Positions 52,329-60,337 of a stretch of DNA of 64,000 nucleotides are shown piece after piece; position 1 is the stretch's first letter; the number at the start of each line of letters is the position of its first letter. The stretch lies in the NCBI RefSeq assembly GCF_021646545.1, contig NZ_JAKIRP010000002.1, forward strand, positions 558,001-622,000, in the 5' to 3' direction. Position numbers and translations under genes: made by a program. This DNA comes from Chitinophaga filiformis. Lineage in GTDB: Bacteria; Bacteroidota; Bacteroidia; Chitinophagales; Chitinophagaceae. Under the pieces are notes generated by a model. That model saw only the letters and a list, made by a program, of their open reading frames with translations. It ran no database searches and was not told the origin of the DNA.

Positions 52329-52508
52329 TTACTTTATGAAATGGTCATAAATAAATGAAGCCGCAATTGCGGATAAAGTACCAACAATAAAACTAATTAT
52401 AGCGGATTCAGCTCTAATTCTTCCGATAGAGATAGTATTATTATTCTTCGAGCCTGAAATCGAACCACCTCTATCTGCTAATTGCGAATTAGTGACCTTT
52501 TGTTCCAT
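52329..52508 (-). CDS. Small membrane protein, 59 aa, third gene of ATPase operon
   Basis: On the minus strand ATG 52508 opens a frame of 59 codons. The polar N-terminus (MEQKVTNSQLADRGGSISGS, then KNNNTISIG) is rich in Gly, Ser and Asn. One membrane helix follows at about 35-54 (SAIISFIVGTLSAIAASFIY), with a short DHFIK tail. The ATG overlaps the stop of the 168-aa gene (TAATG, 1-bp overlap), so the two are coupled. The Gly/Ser/Asn segment has a weak likeness to amyloid-type signalling motifs, which is speculation. As a small single-pass protein at the end of an ATPase operon it could be a membrane effector. Confidence 0.7.
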   Translation of the reverse strand: MEQKVTNSQLADRGGSISGSKNNNTISIGRIRAESAIISFIVGTLSAIAASFIYDHFIK

Positions 52509-53014
52509 TATTTATTTTTTGATTTTATAATTTGTGAATTATCCCTCGCGACTTGAGAATTGATATACACATCACCATTTAAAGGAGTCATTAGCTCTTT
52601 CCGGGCTAAGTCTCTGTCTATTAATCGAATCGCGACATTCTCGAATATCACAGTGTTATCCTGGCACTCGAAGTTTTTAATATTTTGAATAGTATATACG
52701 ATTAATTTATTTTGTCCTTTTGTTTCCTTACAAATTTTTAAAAACTTTGTTTCATCGCAATTAATCTTACTCAAATCGATATCGATTGTTTCGAAGGGAG
52801 TTGGCTTAAATGACATTAAATCTAGCCATGTTTTAATAATGTCGCCATTATTGATTACCTTTTTATAAGTGTCAATTATGTAGCCATTCTTATCCTTTGC
52901 TACTTTAAATGCATTGTTCCTTTGTGTGAAAACAAATAATATATCGGTAAAATATATACCTTCATCTTTTTCAATATTAGCTAGTAAGTCTGCTGATATA
53001 GTATAAACTGACAT
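52508..53014 (-). CDS. Hypothetical protein, 168 aa, second gene of ATPase operon
   Basis: I do not recognise this family. It begins MSVYTISADLLANIEKDEGI and contains DILFVFTQRNNAFKVAKDKN, IDIDLSKINCDETKFLKICK and KLIVYTIQNIKNFECQDNTV, an alpha/beta pattern with several buried acidic residues but no motif I can assign to a nuclease. No signal peptide or membrane helix is seen. It starts 5 bp after the stop of the ATPase gene and overlaps the 59-aa gene by 1 bp, so it should work with both. An effector or sensor role is plausible by analogy with two-gene ATPase defence systems. Confidence 0.75.
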   Translation of the reverse strand: MSVYTISADLLANIEKDEGIYFTDILFVFTQRNNAFKVAKDKNGYIIDTYKKVINNGDIIKTWLDLMSFKPTPFETIDIDLSKINCDETKFLKICKETKGQNKLIVYTIQNIKNFECQDNTVIFENVAIRLIDRDLARKELMTPLNGDVYINSQVARDNSQIIKSKNK

Positions 53015-53019
53015 TTAGG

Positions 53020-54603
53020 CTAGGCATTTTGGTTCTTGATAAACTCGGTTGTGTCTTTCATAATTTCACCCCCGTAAAAATCTTCAGGCCAATCAAAAAA
53101 TCCTTTGTCTTGAATTTCCAAAGTTTCTATTTTAGCACCCGCAGATTTTGTTTGTGGAGAAAAAAGGCATATCGAAACTTCACTAGGATGTATTTTACCT
53201 TCGGAAATTCTTCGGCGCAATCTTTTAAGTAAATATTCACTGTGTGTTTCTATGATTAGCTTTTTGTTTTTTGAATTATGCACTATATCAATAAATAAAT
53301 CCGCAAGATCTGCCTGCATCTTCGGATGTAGATGGATTTCAGGCTGCTCAATAATTGTCATTGAGCTATCGCTCGATAGGAATCCTTGAATGATTACTGG
53401 AAGTATTTGTGAAATGCCAAATCCGACGTCTGTAATATCGAGATCAATATTGTTTTGTTTTACTACCAGATGATGTATTACTTCTTTAAACCCTTGAACA
53501 TCCACTTCAACACCAAAATTCTTAAGCCAAACATTTACCTTCTTAGTAACCTGCTTATTGTCCTTCAATACTTCTGTAATTGCATCACCATCTAAGGTAT
53601 CAAGAGTCAGATTAACTTTTGCCTTATCAAGCATATAGTATCTCTTTGGATGAGCTCTCAAAGGACTAACATAATTTATATTATTTTCACTAAAATTCTT
53701 CTGCAATTCCGTTTGAAACAGTGAGAAAATTTGCACTACAAAGTTCGCGATGGGAGCACCTTCTAATTTTTCCAGGGAATTCGCCTCAGTAAATGAGCTA
53801 AAAATTGTATTGCTGGATTGGAATGCCTCCCTCACTAACTCAACGTTATTGTGATTAAGATTAATTAAATCAGAGGAAAGGATAAATTCTTCATGCAGAG
53901 ACAAACTTAGAATTAACAATTCTTGATGCTTGATTTCAAACTTTGAAACTTCCAGATTGTTTGAGCCGTTTAATATCAAGCTATATGATACGCTAAAACT
54001 ATCATTTTTGATCTTTTTGCTCAGTTCATTAAGAAAATCATATAGCTGCAATAGCTCCCCTTTATTCTCCTTACTAACTATAGATATAGGAAAGGGGTTT
54101 CGTTGCCTCAGAAAGTATCTTATTTCGCGCCGGAAATTATCCTTTGTAGTCGATTTCGCTAATACAGCAATTACAGAATCTAAATATTTACTGAAATCTT
54201 CTCTTGTTTCAATAGGCTTTTCCTTTAAATCTGAAAAGCCTTTAAGCGGCATAAACATTGGCAACTCAAAAAAGAGACGTGTAAACGAATTTATAAAATC
54301 TGTTTTTAACGCATTTTTAATTGTAGTACTTTCAATTTGAAATGAAAAACTCAGAGGTGTACTTTGGTTCTTCTTTCTAAATAAATTCAGAGGATCTCCT
54401 AAATTTATATATCCTCCGTATAACTTCAATGCAGACTTATACGACTTAAGTCCTGCTCGTCCAGTCTGTTGAAGCATCAAAAATAATTGGATTATAGAGC
54501 TCTTTCCCACGCTGTTAGCGCCTAAAAGAATTGTTATAGGACGTAAATTTATTGCTGCTTCATCAAATGCCTTATAGTGCTTGACGTGTAGTTTTTTTAG
54601 CAT
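53020..54603 (-). CDS. AAA_15/AAA_21-type ATPase with DUF3696-like C-terminus
   Basis: This 527-residue ATPase is of the SMC/OLD-like ABC-ATPase group: Walker A ILLGANSVGKSSII near 26-39, a long helical middle, a signature-like region DVGFGISQILPVIIQG near 390, Walker B with catalytic Glu in SMTIIEQPEIHLHPKMQADL near 415, and the H-loop IETHSEYLLKRLRRRI near 445-460. The end (KGFFDWPEDFYGGEIMKDTT) matches DUF3696. There is no TOPRIM nuclease domain as in OLD. Such ATPases are often the sensor or power part of anti-phage systems, with an effector gene next door. Here it leads a tight minus-strand operon with two unknown small genes. Confidence 0.88.
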   Translation of the reverse strand: MLKKLHVKHYKAFDEAAINLRPITILLGANSVGKSSIIQLFLMLQQTGRAGLKSYKSALKLYGGYINLGDPLNLFRKKNQSTPLSFSFQIESTTIKNALKTDFINSFTRLFFELPMFMPLKGFSDLKEKPIETREDFSKYLDSVIAVLAKSTTKDNFRREIRYFLRQRNPFPISIVSKENKGELLQLYDFLNELSKKIKNDSFSVSYSLILNGSNNLEVSKFEIKHQELLILSLSLHEEFILSSDLINLNHNNVELVREAFQSSNTIFSSFTEANSLEKLEGAPIANFVVQIFSLFQTELQKNFSENNINYVSPLRAHPKRYYMLDKAKVNLTLDTLDGDAITEVLKDNKQVTKKVNVWLKNFGVEVDVQGFKEVIHHLVVKQNNIDLDITDVGFGISQILPVIIQGFLSSDSSMTIIEQPEIHLHPKMQADLADLFIDIVHNSKNKKLIIETHSEYLLKRLRRRISEGKIHPSEVSICLFSPQTKSAGAKIETLEIQDKGFFDWPEDFYGGEIMKDTTEFIKNQNA

Positions 54604-55296
54604 TTTATTTACTTAAGGGGTTTGATCTTGCTTAAAAGATACTAGTATTGGGTATCGGCGGAACAGTTATTATTAGATCATTTGCATTTATCTATCCTTT
54701 GCATGACACACTTTTAATATTCTATTAAATTGTCTAAATGGAAAACCTAATTAATGTCCGCTATATTATGACCCGTAAACATCCAAATCGAAACTTAGAA
54801 TATTAAAGCTAAATTATCTTCAATAGAAATTTGTTAATTTAGAGTTAATGATGGTTGAAATAATATCAAGGTATAGAAGCCCACTATATAGATAGTATTT
54901 TTATAACAACGCTCACATATAAGCAGATGATACTACGTATAAAAATATTCCAATATAAAAGATGCAGCTTTTGACTTGTCGCTAAAAAATTATATATAAT
55001 TACCTATTGCCTTTGGAATAGGTTCTGCTCTTTTATTGGCCTATAAAATATCGTCATCAATTGGTTCGAACACATACCACCACTGAGCCCTAAAAACACA
55101 AAACCCTTTCATTGAGCGGATTTTGTATTTTAAGCTATTTGATACTATTCCATAAGTGTCTCATATTCAATTCAAACTTGGTTCGATCAAGCCTACATTC
55201 TCTTAAAAAAGCAACAGTTAAAATACAAGAATCGTTATATTTAGAGAAAGCTTTCAATTTCACTTTTGGTATTTTATTCCCGTTACATATCTATTT
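54604..55296. other. 693-bp gap between divergent ATPase operon and DUF6602 gene
   Basis: No gene recognised; it is very AT-rich. A 67-codon frame at 55112-55315 lacks features and overlaps the start of the DUF6602 gene. It presumably carries both promoters (TATCTTTT near 54640 on the minus strand is a weak -7 match). Confidence 0.4.
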
Positions 55297-56256
55297 ATGG
55301 CCTCAAATGATTTAATAGAATTTATGCGTTCTGCTACCCGCGAGATGCAGGAAGAATATGAAAGAATACGGAAACGAGCAAAAGAAGATCCCGGAACGGC
55401 AGGAGATCAGGGGGAGGAAAACTGGGCAACATTACTTCGTAATTGGCTGCCTCCAACATTTCAGATTGTCACAAAAGGCAGAATACTAGGCGTCAACGGT
55501 ATTGCTAGTCCCCAAGTTGATGTCATAGTGTTAAGACCAGAATACCCTCAGAAATTGCTGGATAAAAAGTTGTACTTAGCGGATGGCGTACTTGCAGCGT
55601 TCGAGTGCAAAATTACCTTGATAGCAGATCACATTGCAACTTTTGTGGAGAATTCCGTAACACTTCGACAATGTTCTTCACCACGATTTGGGACTTTATA
55701 CCGAGAATTACATTCACCTTTTATTTATGGCTTACTAGCACATTCTCACAGTTGGAGAGGTGAAAAATCTACCCCCTTAGCCAATATAGATAAGAATTTG
55801 CTCTACCAGGACTTCAAATCAGTTACTCATCCTCGTGAAATGCCAGATCTTTTATGCGTTGCTGATCTTGCCAGCTGGAACTCATTTAAATTAGCCTTTA
55901 GCGATTCAATAATCTCGCAACTTAATATAAGTTTAGGTGGAATGCTAGACACTGCCTCTCTCGTCAAGACTGGTTATCTGCCTTATTCCGGATCCACGAT
56001 TAATACCCATGAGTATTTTACGCCTATTGGGGCTATGCTAACCCACTTGATGAAGAAAATTGCTTGGGAATATCCAGGACTGCGTTCATTGGCTAGTTAT
56101 TTTCAGGAACTAAACCTTCCAGGAAATTCAGATGGTTCAAACATTCAAAGAAATTGGATTCTTGACGACATTGTATCCGATCGGGTTAAAGAACGTGTTA
56201 AAGCTGGCATGTTTCAACATCCCCAAGAATGGGGGGAATGGTGTAATATGTATTAA
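55297..56256 (+). CDS. DUF6602-type protein, nuclease-like
   Basis: This 319-residue protein begins MASNDLIEFMRSATREMQEE and has the DUF6602 signature block GDQGEENWATLLRNWLPPTF ... SPQVDVIVLRPEYP ... LAAFECKITL at about 45-110. The Glu (GEENW), Asp (QVDVIVL) and Glu-Cys-Lys (AFECKITL) spacing resembles a PD-(D/E)xK nuclease core. The remaining ~200 residues are unassigned. Such proteins are seen in accessory islands, often alone; a defence role is possible but unproven. It is divergent from the ATPase operon with a long gap, so it is probably a separate unit. Confidence 0.75.
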   Translation: MASNDLIEFMRSATREMQEEYERIRKRAKEDPGTAGDQGEENWATLLRNWLPPTFQIVTKGRILGVNGIASPQVDVIVLRPEYPQKLLDKKLYLADGVLAAFECKITLIADHIATFVENSVTLRQCSSPRFGTLYRELHSPFIYGLLAHSHSWRGEKSTPLANIDKNLLYQDFKSVTHPREMPDLLCVADLASWNSFKLAFSDSIISQLNISLGGMLDTASLVKTGYLPYSGSTINTHEYFTPIGAMLTHLMKKIAWEYPGLRSLASYFQELNLPGNSDGSNIQRNWILDDIVSDRVKERVKAGMFQHPQEWGEWCNMY

Positions 56257-57422
56257 ATATAGAAATCGAATGTGGCTTTGGAATAATTTATACCATTTGA
56301 TTCGAGGAACCTACTCTACGGGCACGATGACACCTCGAAGACCTCTATCTGGTACCGGCGTCCAGAAACAGAAACAATACCTTAATTTTTTGTAAAATCA
56401 TCTAGTTCATCGCTGGTTAAAATTGGAGAACAGTACCTTCTATTCTTGTTCCTAAACATGGACATACTCTTGCGAATAAATTAACCTATTTTCTAAATAA
56501 CATCATCATAATCAATATCATTTGGTTCGTAAACGCTCCGCTACTGGGCACTAAAGCGGAAAGGTCGGAGATGGTATCTGATACCATTAAATTCACCTCA
56601 AAAGCGGAATAGGAGCCTACAACGGATATTAATACTAATACGCCTGTGTATTTATTAAAGTATAAAAACACAAATGGAACCTACGAATCCCTGGCTGTTC
56701 TACGTGTAGACAGCGGACGTTTGGTGATGAGTAGCAATGGTGTGGATGGTGCGGAATATTACTTCCAAAGGAAGTAGAAGGTTCTAAATTATTAATCCGT
56801 TCCTCCTAAAAAAAACATTTACTGATATTAGTCAACAAAGTTATATTAAAAATGATATTTTGAAGGAAGTGTTGAAGCTATATGATAACAGCAAACTGAA
56901 GCTGATCAGTTTCCCGCGCGGTAGAAGACGGAGTTACAACAGGTATGCTCAGTATCATAAGGACGTTAAAGCTGACAACCAGAATATCTGACCCGCTCTG
57001 TGGCTACTTCATCCAAAAGCAGGAACAATTTTCCACTGTGCGTTAGATTTCTTGGTGCACAAAAAAGTGACTCGACCGAAACCTTTAACAGTTAGAACCA
57101 TTTAAGATAAGACCACGATAGATTATCTACAAATAAAAACCTTCAGACACTACTGATGGCTTTTAATTTCCTGCGGGCAACGAGGGACAGCTTTTGAGCC
57201 TTTTTGCCAGATATTATATTTCTCATGGCCCCATGCTCTTCGAGCACAAAACCAACGAAGAATATGAACAGGAAGCATTAGGCGATTGCGTGGTTTTGAT
57301 AAGGTCAAAATACTCGAAAAGTCCTTTGGAAGCATAAATTCTATTAGCTGTCGGTAGGTCTGATCCAAAACTGATGTTTCTTAATGAGTTGCAAAACAAC
57401 AACTTTTTAACCTTCCCCACAA
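56257..57422. other. Decayed region without intact gene
   Basis: About 1.2 kb of gene fragments. A protein-like stretch KYKNTNGTYESLAVLRVDSG, then RLVMSSNGVDGAEYYFQRK-stop, lies at about 56660-56778. On the minus strand at 57150-57420, MDQTYRQLIEFMLPKD continues sensibly only after a frameshift as LFEYFDLIKTTQSP, which looks like the N-terminus of a transposase of the ISAon1 group. That assignment is tentative. No complete gene remains. Confidence 0.45.
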
Positions 57423-57454
57423 GTTTTCAACTTGATCCGTTTTCAACTTGATCC
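57423..57454. repeat. Tandem 16-bp repeat, same 16-mer as in the 28-bp inverted repeat
   Basis: GTTTTCAACTTGATCC occurs twice without spacer at 57423-57438 and 57439-57454. The same 16-mer is at 52081-52096 and, inverted, at 52102-52117. Multiple short repeats near the ends are typical of IS21-type elements, so this may be the end of a lost one; I cannot confirm that. Confidence 0.75.
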
Positions 57455-57477
57455 ATGATTGCGATGGCTCTATTATT
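57454..57477. repeat. 24-bp direct repeat, right copy (left copy at 47455-47478)
   Basis: Exact match in the same orientation to 47455-47478. It begins at the last base of the tandem 16-mers and lies 40 bp before the terminator of tRNA-Leu. Confidence 0.8.
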
Positions 57478-57516
57478 TAAGCAGGCCCAGAGCGGCCCAG
57501 AAGAGTATAAAACAAG

Positions 57517-57542
57517 AAAGGCCGAAGTTTCCTTCGACCTTT
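57517..57542 (-). terminator. Terminator of tRNA-Leu
   Basis: An 11-bp stem with one G-U type pair (AAAGGCCGAAG at 57517-57527 and CTTCGACCTTT at 57532-57542) lies 12 bp downstream of the tRNA 3' end on the minus strand and is followed there by CTTGTTTTAT. Confidence 0.7.
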
Positions 57543-57554
57543 ACCGCCAGTTAG

Positions 57555-57638
57555 TGCCCAGAACTGGATTCGAACCAGCACACCCTTGCGAGCGCTGCGA
57601 CCTGAACACAGTGCGTCTACCAATTTCGCCATCTGGGC
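57555..57638 (-). tRNA. tRNA-Leu (anticodon CAG)
   Basis: The minus strand folds as a class II tRNA of 84 nt. The acceptor stem GCCCAGA/TCTGGGC is perfect with discriminator A. The D arm has AAATTGGTAGACGC and the anticodon stem is CTGTG/CGCAG around loop TTCAGGT, giving anticodon CAG. A long variable arm follows, and the T stem is CTGG/CCAG around TTCGAAT. CCA is not encoded. Leu tRNAs are frequent integration targets, and the accessory region ends here. Confidence 0.95.
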
Positions 57639-57700
57639 ATCTGTTTTCCGTGTCAGGGAGTGCAAATGTAGAAACTTTTTTAAAACCAACAAATTTTTTT

Positions 57701-60337
57701 TCAAATTTCATTTGTCAGCAGTCCCATTGGGAAAGTTTTAAACACATCTGCCGCTGATACCTGACCTTTATTATCTAACATTTCGCCCGTAAAAATGTTC
57801 CGCCATGGGCCCGGAGCGCCTGTTGGTAGCAGCACAGAGGCCGTCGTATCCGGCTCACCGGGAAGCGGAACGATCACGATCACCCATTGTTGCCGGTATG
57901 CCCTGGCATATGCTACCAGCTTCGCAGAACTACATTGCAGCGGAATGTAATCTCCCTCCAGGAACAGGTCGGCATGAGCACGGCGGAAGTTCAGCGCCTT
58001 CCATGTCAGGAATAATTTCTCCAATCCTTGCTGCCGGTGCTCTGAAAGATAGCTGAAGAACCCGGGTGTCTTTTCCTTTGCAATGATCGTTTCAAGACAT
58101 TGTTTACGGAGGGTGTAATCCACAGGGCGGCGATTATCGGGATCCACATAACTGTAATCCCACAGTTCACATCCCTGGTAAATATCCGGAATGCCTGGGG
58201 CAGTTATTTTGATCAGCACCTGGGCGAGAGAGCTGATATGTGCATAATGATTGACCCTGTCAAGAAGGCTGCGGACGTTCTCCAGAAAACCGGTTTCAGC
58301 TGTTAATACCCGCTGTATGAAACTGACGCTGTTGTTTTCGTATGTTTCGTCTGGAAGGGCCCATGATGAATTTACTTTTGCTTCCCGGATGGATTTGATA
58401 AAGTATTGCTGCAACCGCTCAATGTAGGCCGGTGTCACAATACCATCTGCCGGAAATCCTGCAATAATTGACTGATAGATGAAGTATTCATCGGCAGGGG
58501 TGAGTGTACTGACATAAGAACTATTTAATTCCCTCCATTGCGCAACCTGTTGCCGCCAGACATCTGGCATGAGCGATAGCATATTCAGGCGTATCCTGCC
58601 ATCTTCTCCGCGTTTGGTATCATGTGTGGAAGTTGTATTCAGAGAAGAGGCAGTATGCTGTTGTCTGGCTATCATCCGTTGATGAAAAGTATTGACGGAA
58701 AAATCTGCTATCGACGGACTATCACCTACTTCATTATGTGAAAGCAGGGCGTTATACACATAGAAAGTAGTATCTTCTACTCCTTTGGCCGTCACCGGAC
58801 CGGTAAATTGCATTAACCTTTGCAGGAAAAGTAATCTGTTGCGCGCTTTATCTGCTTCAGGAATATCCTCCCACAGAGATTCCAGCAACGCTATCTCTGG
58901 TTCTGCGACGCGGTTCATAGCGCGCATTTTGACAAAGGTGTCCCGGATGATCTCCTGCGCATAGTCATCCAATGGCCATTGGGAAGGGTAGAGGCGGTAT
59001 ACCGGCAGGCAGGCAATAAAAAGGGCCAGTGCTTCTTTCAGGTGCTCGCGGTTAGTGCGCGCATCTGCCAGTTTCAGGCTGTAACAGTAGCGGACGAGGT
59101 TCTCCCATTCACCGCCCATATATCGCTCCAGGATCAGCCTCTTTTTTTCATATACTACCTCCTTGTAATTAACCGTATCAGGAAGCAGCTCATAGTAGAA
59201 TGCGTGTAATTGCTGTTCGCCGGCGGGATTGGTCAGCAGGTGATTTGTATGAGACAGGAATTCATATCCGCTCGTACCCTGTAATGCCCAGTCAGAGGGC
59301 AGGGTTTCCTGATGCTCCAGGATCTTTTCAGCAATGATATAACAGCTACTTCCGAACATGAGCCGTAAGCGCTCAATATAAGCGGCAGGATCGCGTAAGC
59401 CGTCTATATGATCTATGCGGAGGCCCTGTATCAGTTCCTCCCTGTACAAACTATGCAGGAAGGTATGATATTCATCAAATACTGCGGGCGATTCCATATT
59501 GAGCGTGATCAGCTCATTGACGGTAAAGAAACGGCGATAGTTGATCTGCCTGTCAGCTTGCTGCCAGCTACATAAATGGTAATATTGCTGTTGCATCAAT
59601 GTTTTCAGCAGCTCTTTGTCATTATTAATGCGGGAGGCAACGCCCTCCAGTAAGGCCCGGTTAGCCGGTGTATGTAACTGATGCTTTGCCTGTTGCCACT
59701 CCTTCAACGCTGCACCCGACGTGGCTTGCTGGTAGAGTGTATCGAGTAAGGTCTGCACAGGTACGGCGTCACTGTCAGTTAATACAGACTGAAGCACATC
59801 ATAAGCCGAGATGGATAAAGGGAATATCTGTTCAAAATAGCTGACGGCATATCCTTTATCTGTCAATGCCAGTTTTATTTCACCATCAGCAATACAAGTG
59901 TCCAGATCTTTCCCAAGGAACGGAGCCATCACTTTACCCGACAAGTCCGGTGCAGGATGTTGCCAGTCTATATCGAAGTATTCATAATACGGCGATAAAG
60001 GACCTCTTTCCATCACGTCGTACAGGCGGGCGTTGGATGGATGAAATGCCATATGATTAGGTACGATATCCTGCAGCCAGTTCATATTGTGCTGCTGCAA
60101 TGTTTTCCTTATCTCCCGCAACTGGTCAATAGTACCGATGGCAGGATTGATCTGATGAGGGTCAGTTACATCATAGCCATGCATACTTCCCGGCGTTGCC
60201 GTAAATACAGGCGAGGCATACACAGTAGAAATGCCAAGCAAATGAAGATAATCCAGGATCTCTTTTAAGGCTTTAAAAGTAAAACCTGCATGTAACTGTA
60301 CGCGGTAAGTTGCAGAGGGTGGATTATATGATTTCAT
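57701..60337 (-). CDS. treY: Malto-oligosyltrehalose synthase
   Basis: From ATG 60337 (MKSYNPPSATYRVQLHAGFT) the protein has 878 residues, the family size. It is a GH13 enzyme with SATYRVQLHAGF, YASPVFTATPGSMHGYDVTD, LQDIVPNHMAFH, GLRIDHIDGLRDP and a late NTTSTHDTKRGEDGR block typical of TreY. It turns the reducing-end glucose of malto-oligosaccharides into a trehalose unit by intramolecular transglycosylation. The start lies inside the end of treZ (14-bp overlap), so the two are translationally coupled. The frame is open a further 63 codons upstream, but that extension is out of family and overlaps treZ. Confidence 0.95.
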   Translation of the reverse strand: MKSYNPPSATYRVQLHAGFTFKALKEILDYLHLLGISTVYASPVFTATPGSMHGYDVTDPHQINPAIGTIDQLREIRKTLQQHNMNWLQDIVPNHMAFHPSNARLYDVMERGPLSPYYEYFDIDWQHPAPDLSGKVMAPFLGKDLDTCIADGEIKLALTDKGYAVSYFEQIFPLSISAYDVLQSVLTDSDAVPVQTLLDTLYQQATSGAALKEWQQAKHQLHTPANRALLEGVASRINNDKELLKTLMQQQYYHLCSWQQADRQINYRRFFTVNELITLNMESPAVFDEYHTFLHSLYREELIQGLRIDHIDGLRDPAAYIERLRLMFGSSCYIIAEKILEHQETLPSDWALQGTSGYEFLSHTNHLLTNPAGEQQLHAFYYELLPDTVNYKEVVYEKKRLILERYMGGEWENLVRYCYSLKLADARTNREHLKEALALFIACLPVYRLYPSQWPLDDYAQEIIRDTFVKMRAMNRVAEPEIALLESLWEDIPEADKARNRLLFLQRLMQFTGPVTAKGVEDTTFYVYNALLSHNEVGDSPSIADFSVNTFHQRMIARQQHTASSLNTTSTHDTKRGEDGRIRLNMLSLMPDVWRQQVAQWRELNSSYVSTLTPADEYFIYQSIIAGFPADGIVTPAYIERLQQYFIKSIREAKVNSSWALPDETYENNSVSFIQRVLTAETGFLENVRSLLDRVNHYAHISSLAQVLIKITAPGIPDIYQGCELWDYSYVDPDNRRPVDYTLRKQCLETIIAKEKTPGFFSYLSEHRQQGLEKLFLTWKALNFRRAHADLFLEGDYIPLQCSSAKLVAYARAYRQQWVIVIVPLPGEPDTTASVLLPTGAPGPWRNIFTGEMLDNKGQVSAADVFKTFPMGLLTNEI

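Noticed and set aside
54920..55110. Possible short repeats suggesting a CRISPR array or retron RNA near the ATPase operon
   Set aside because: No regular repeat-spacer pattern and no reverse transcriptase nearby; only AT-rich sequence.
57455..57757. 100-codon frame across the tRNA
   Set aside because: It overlaps a clear tRNA-Leu on the opposite strand and has no protein features after the tRNA part.
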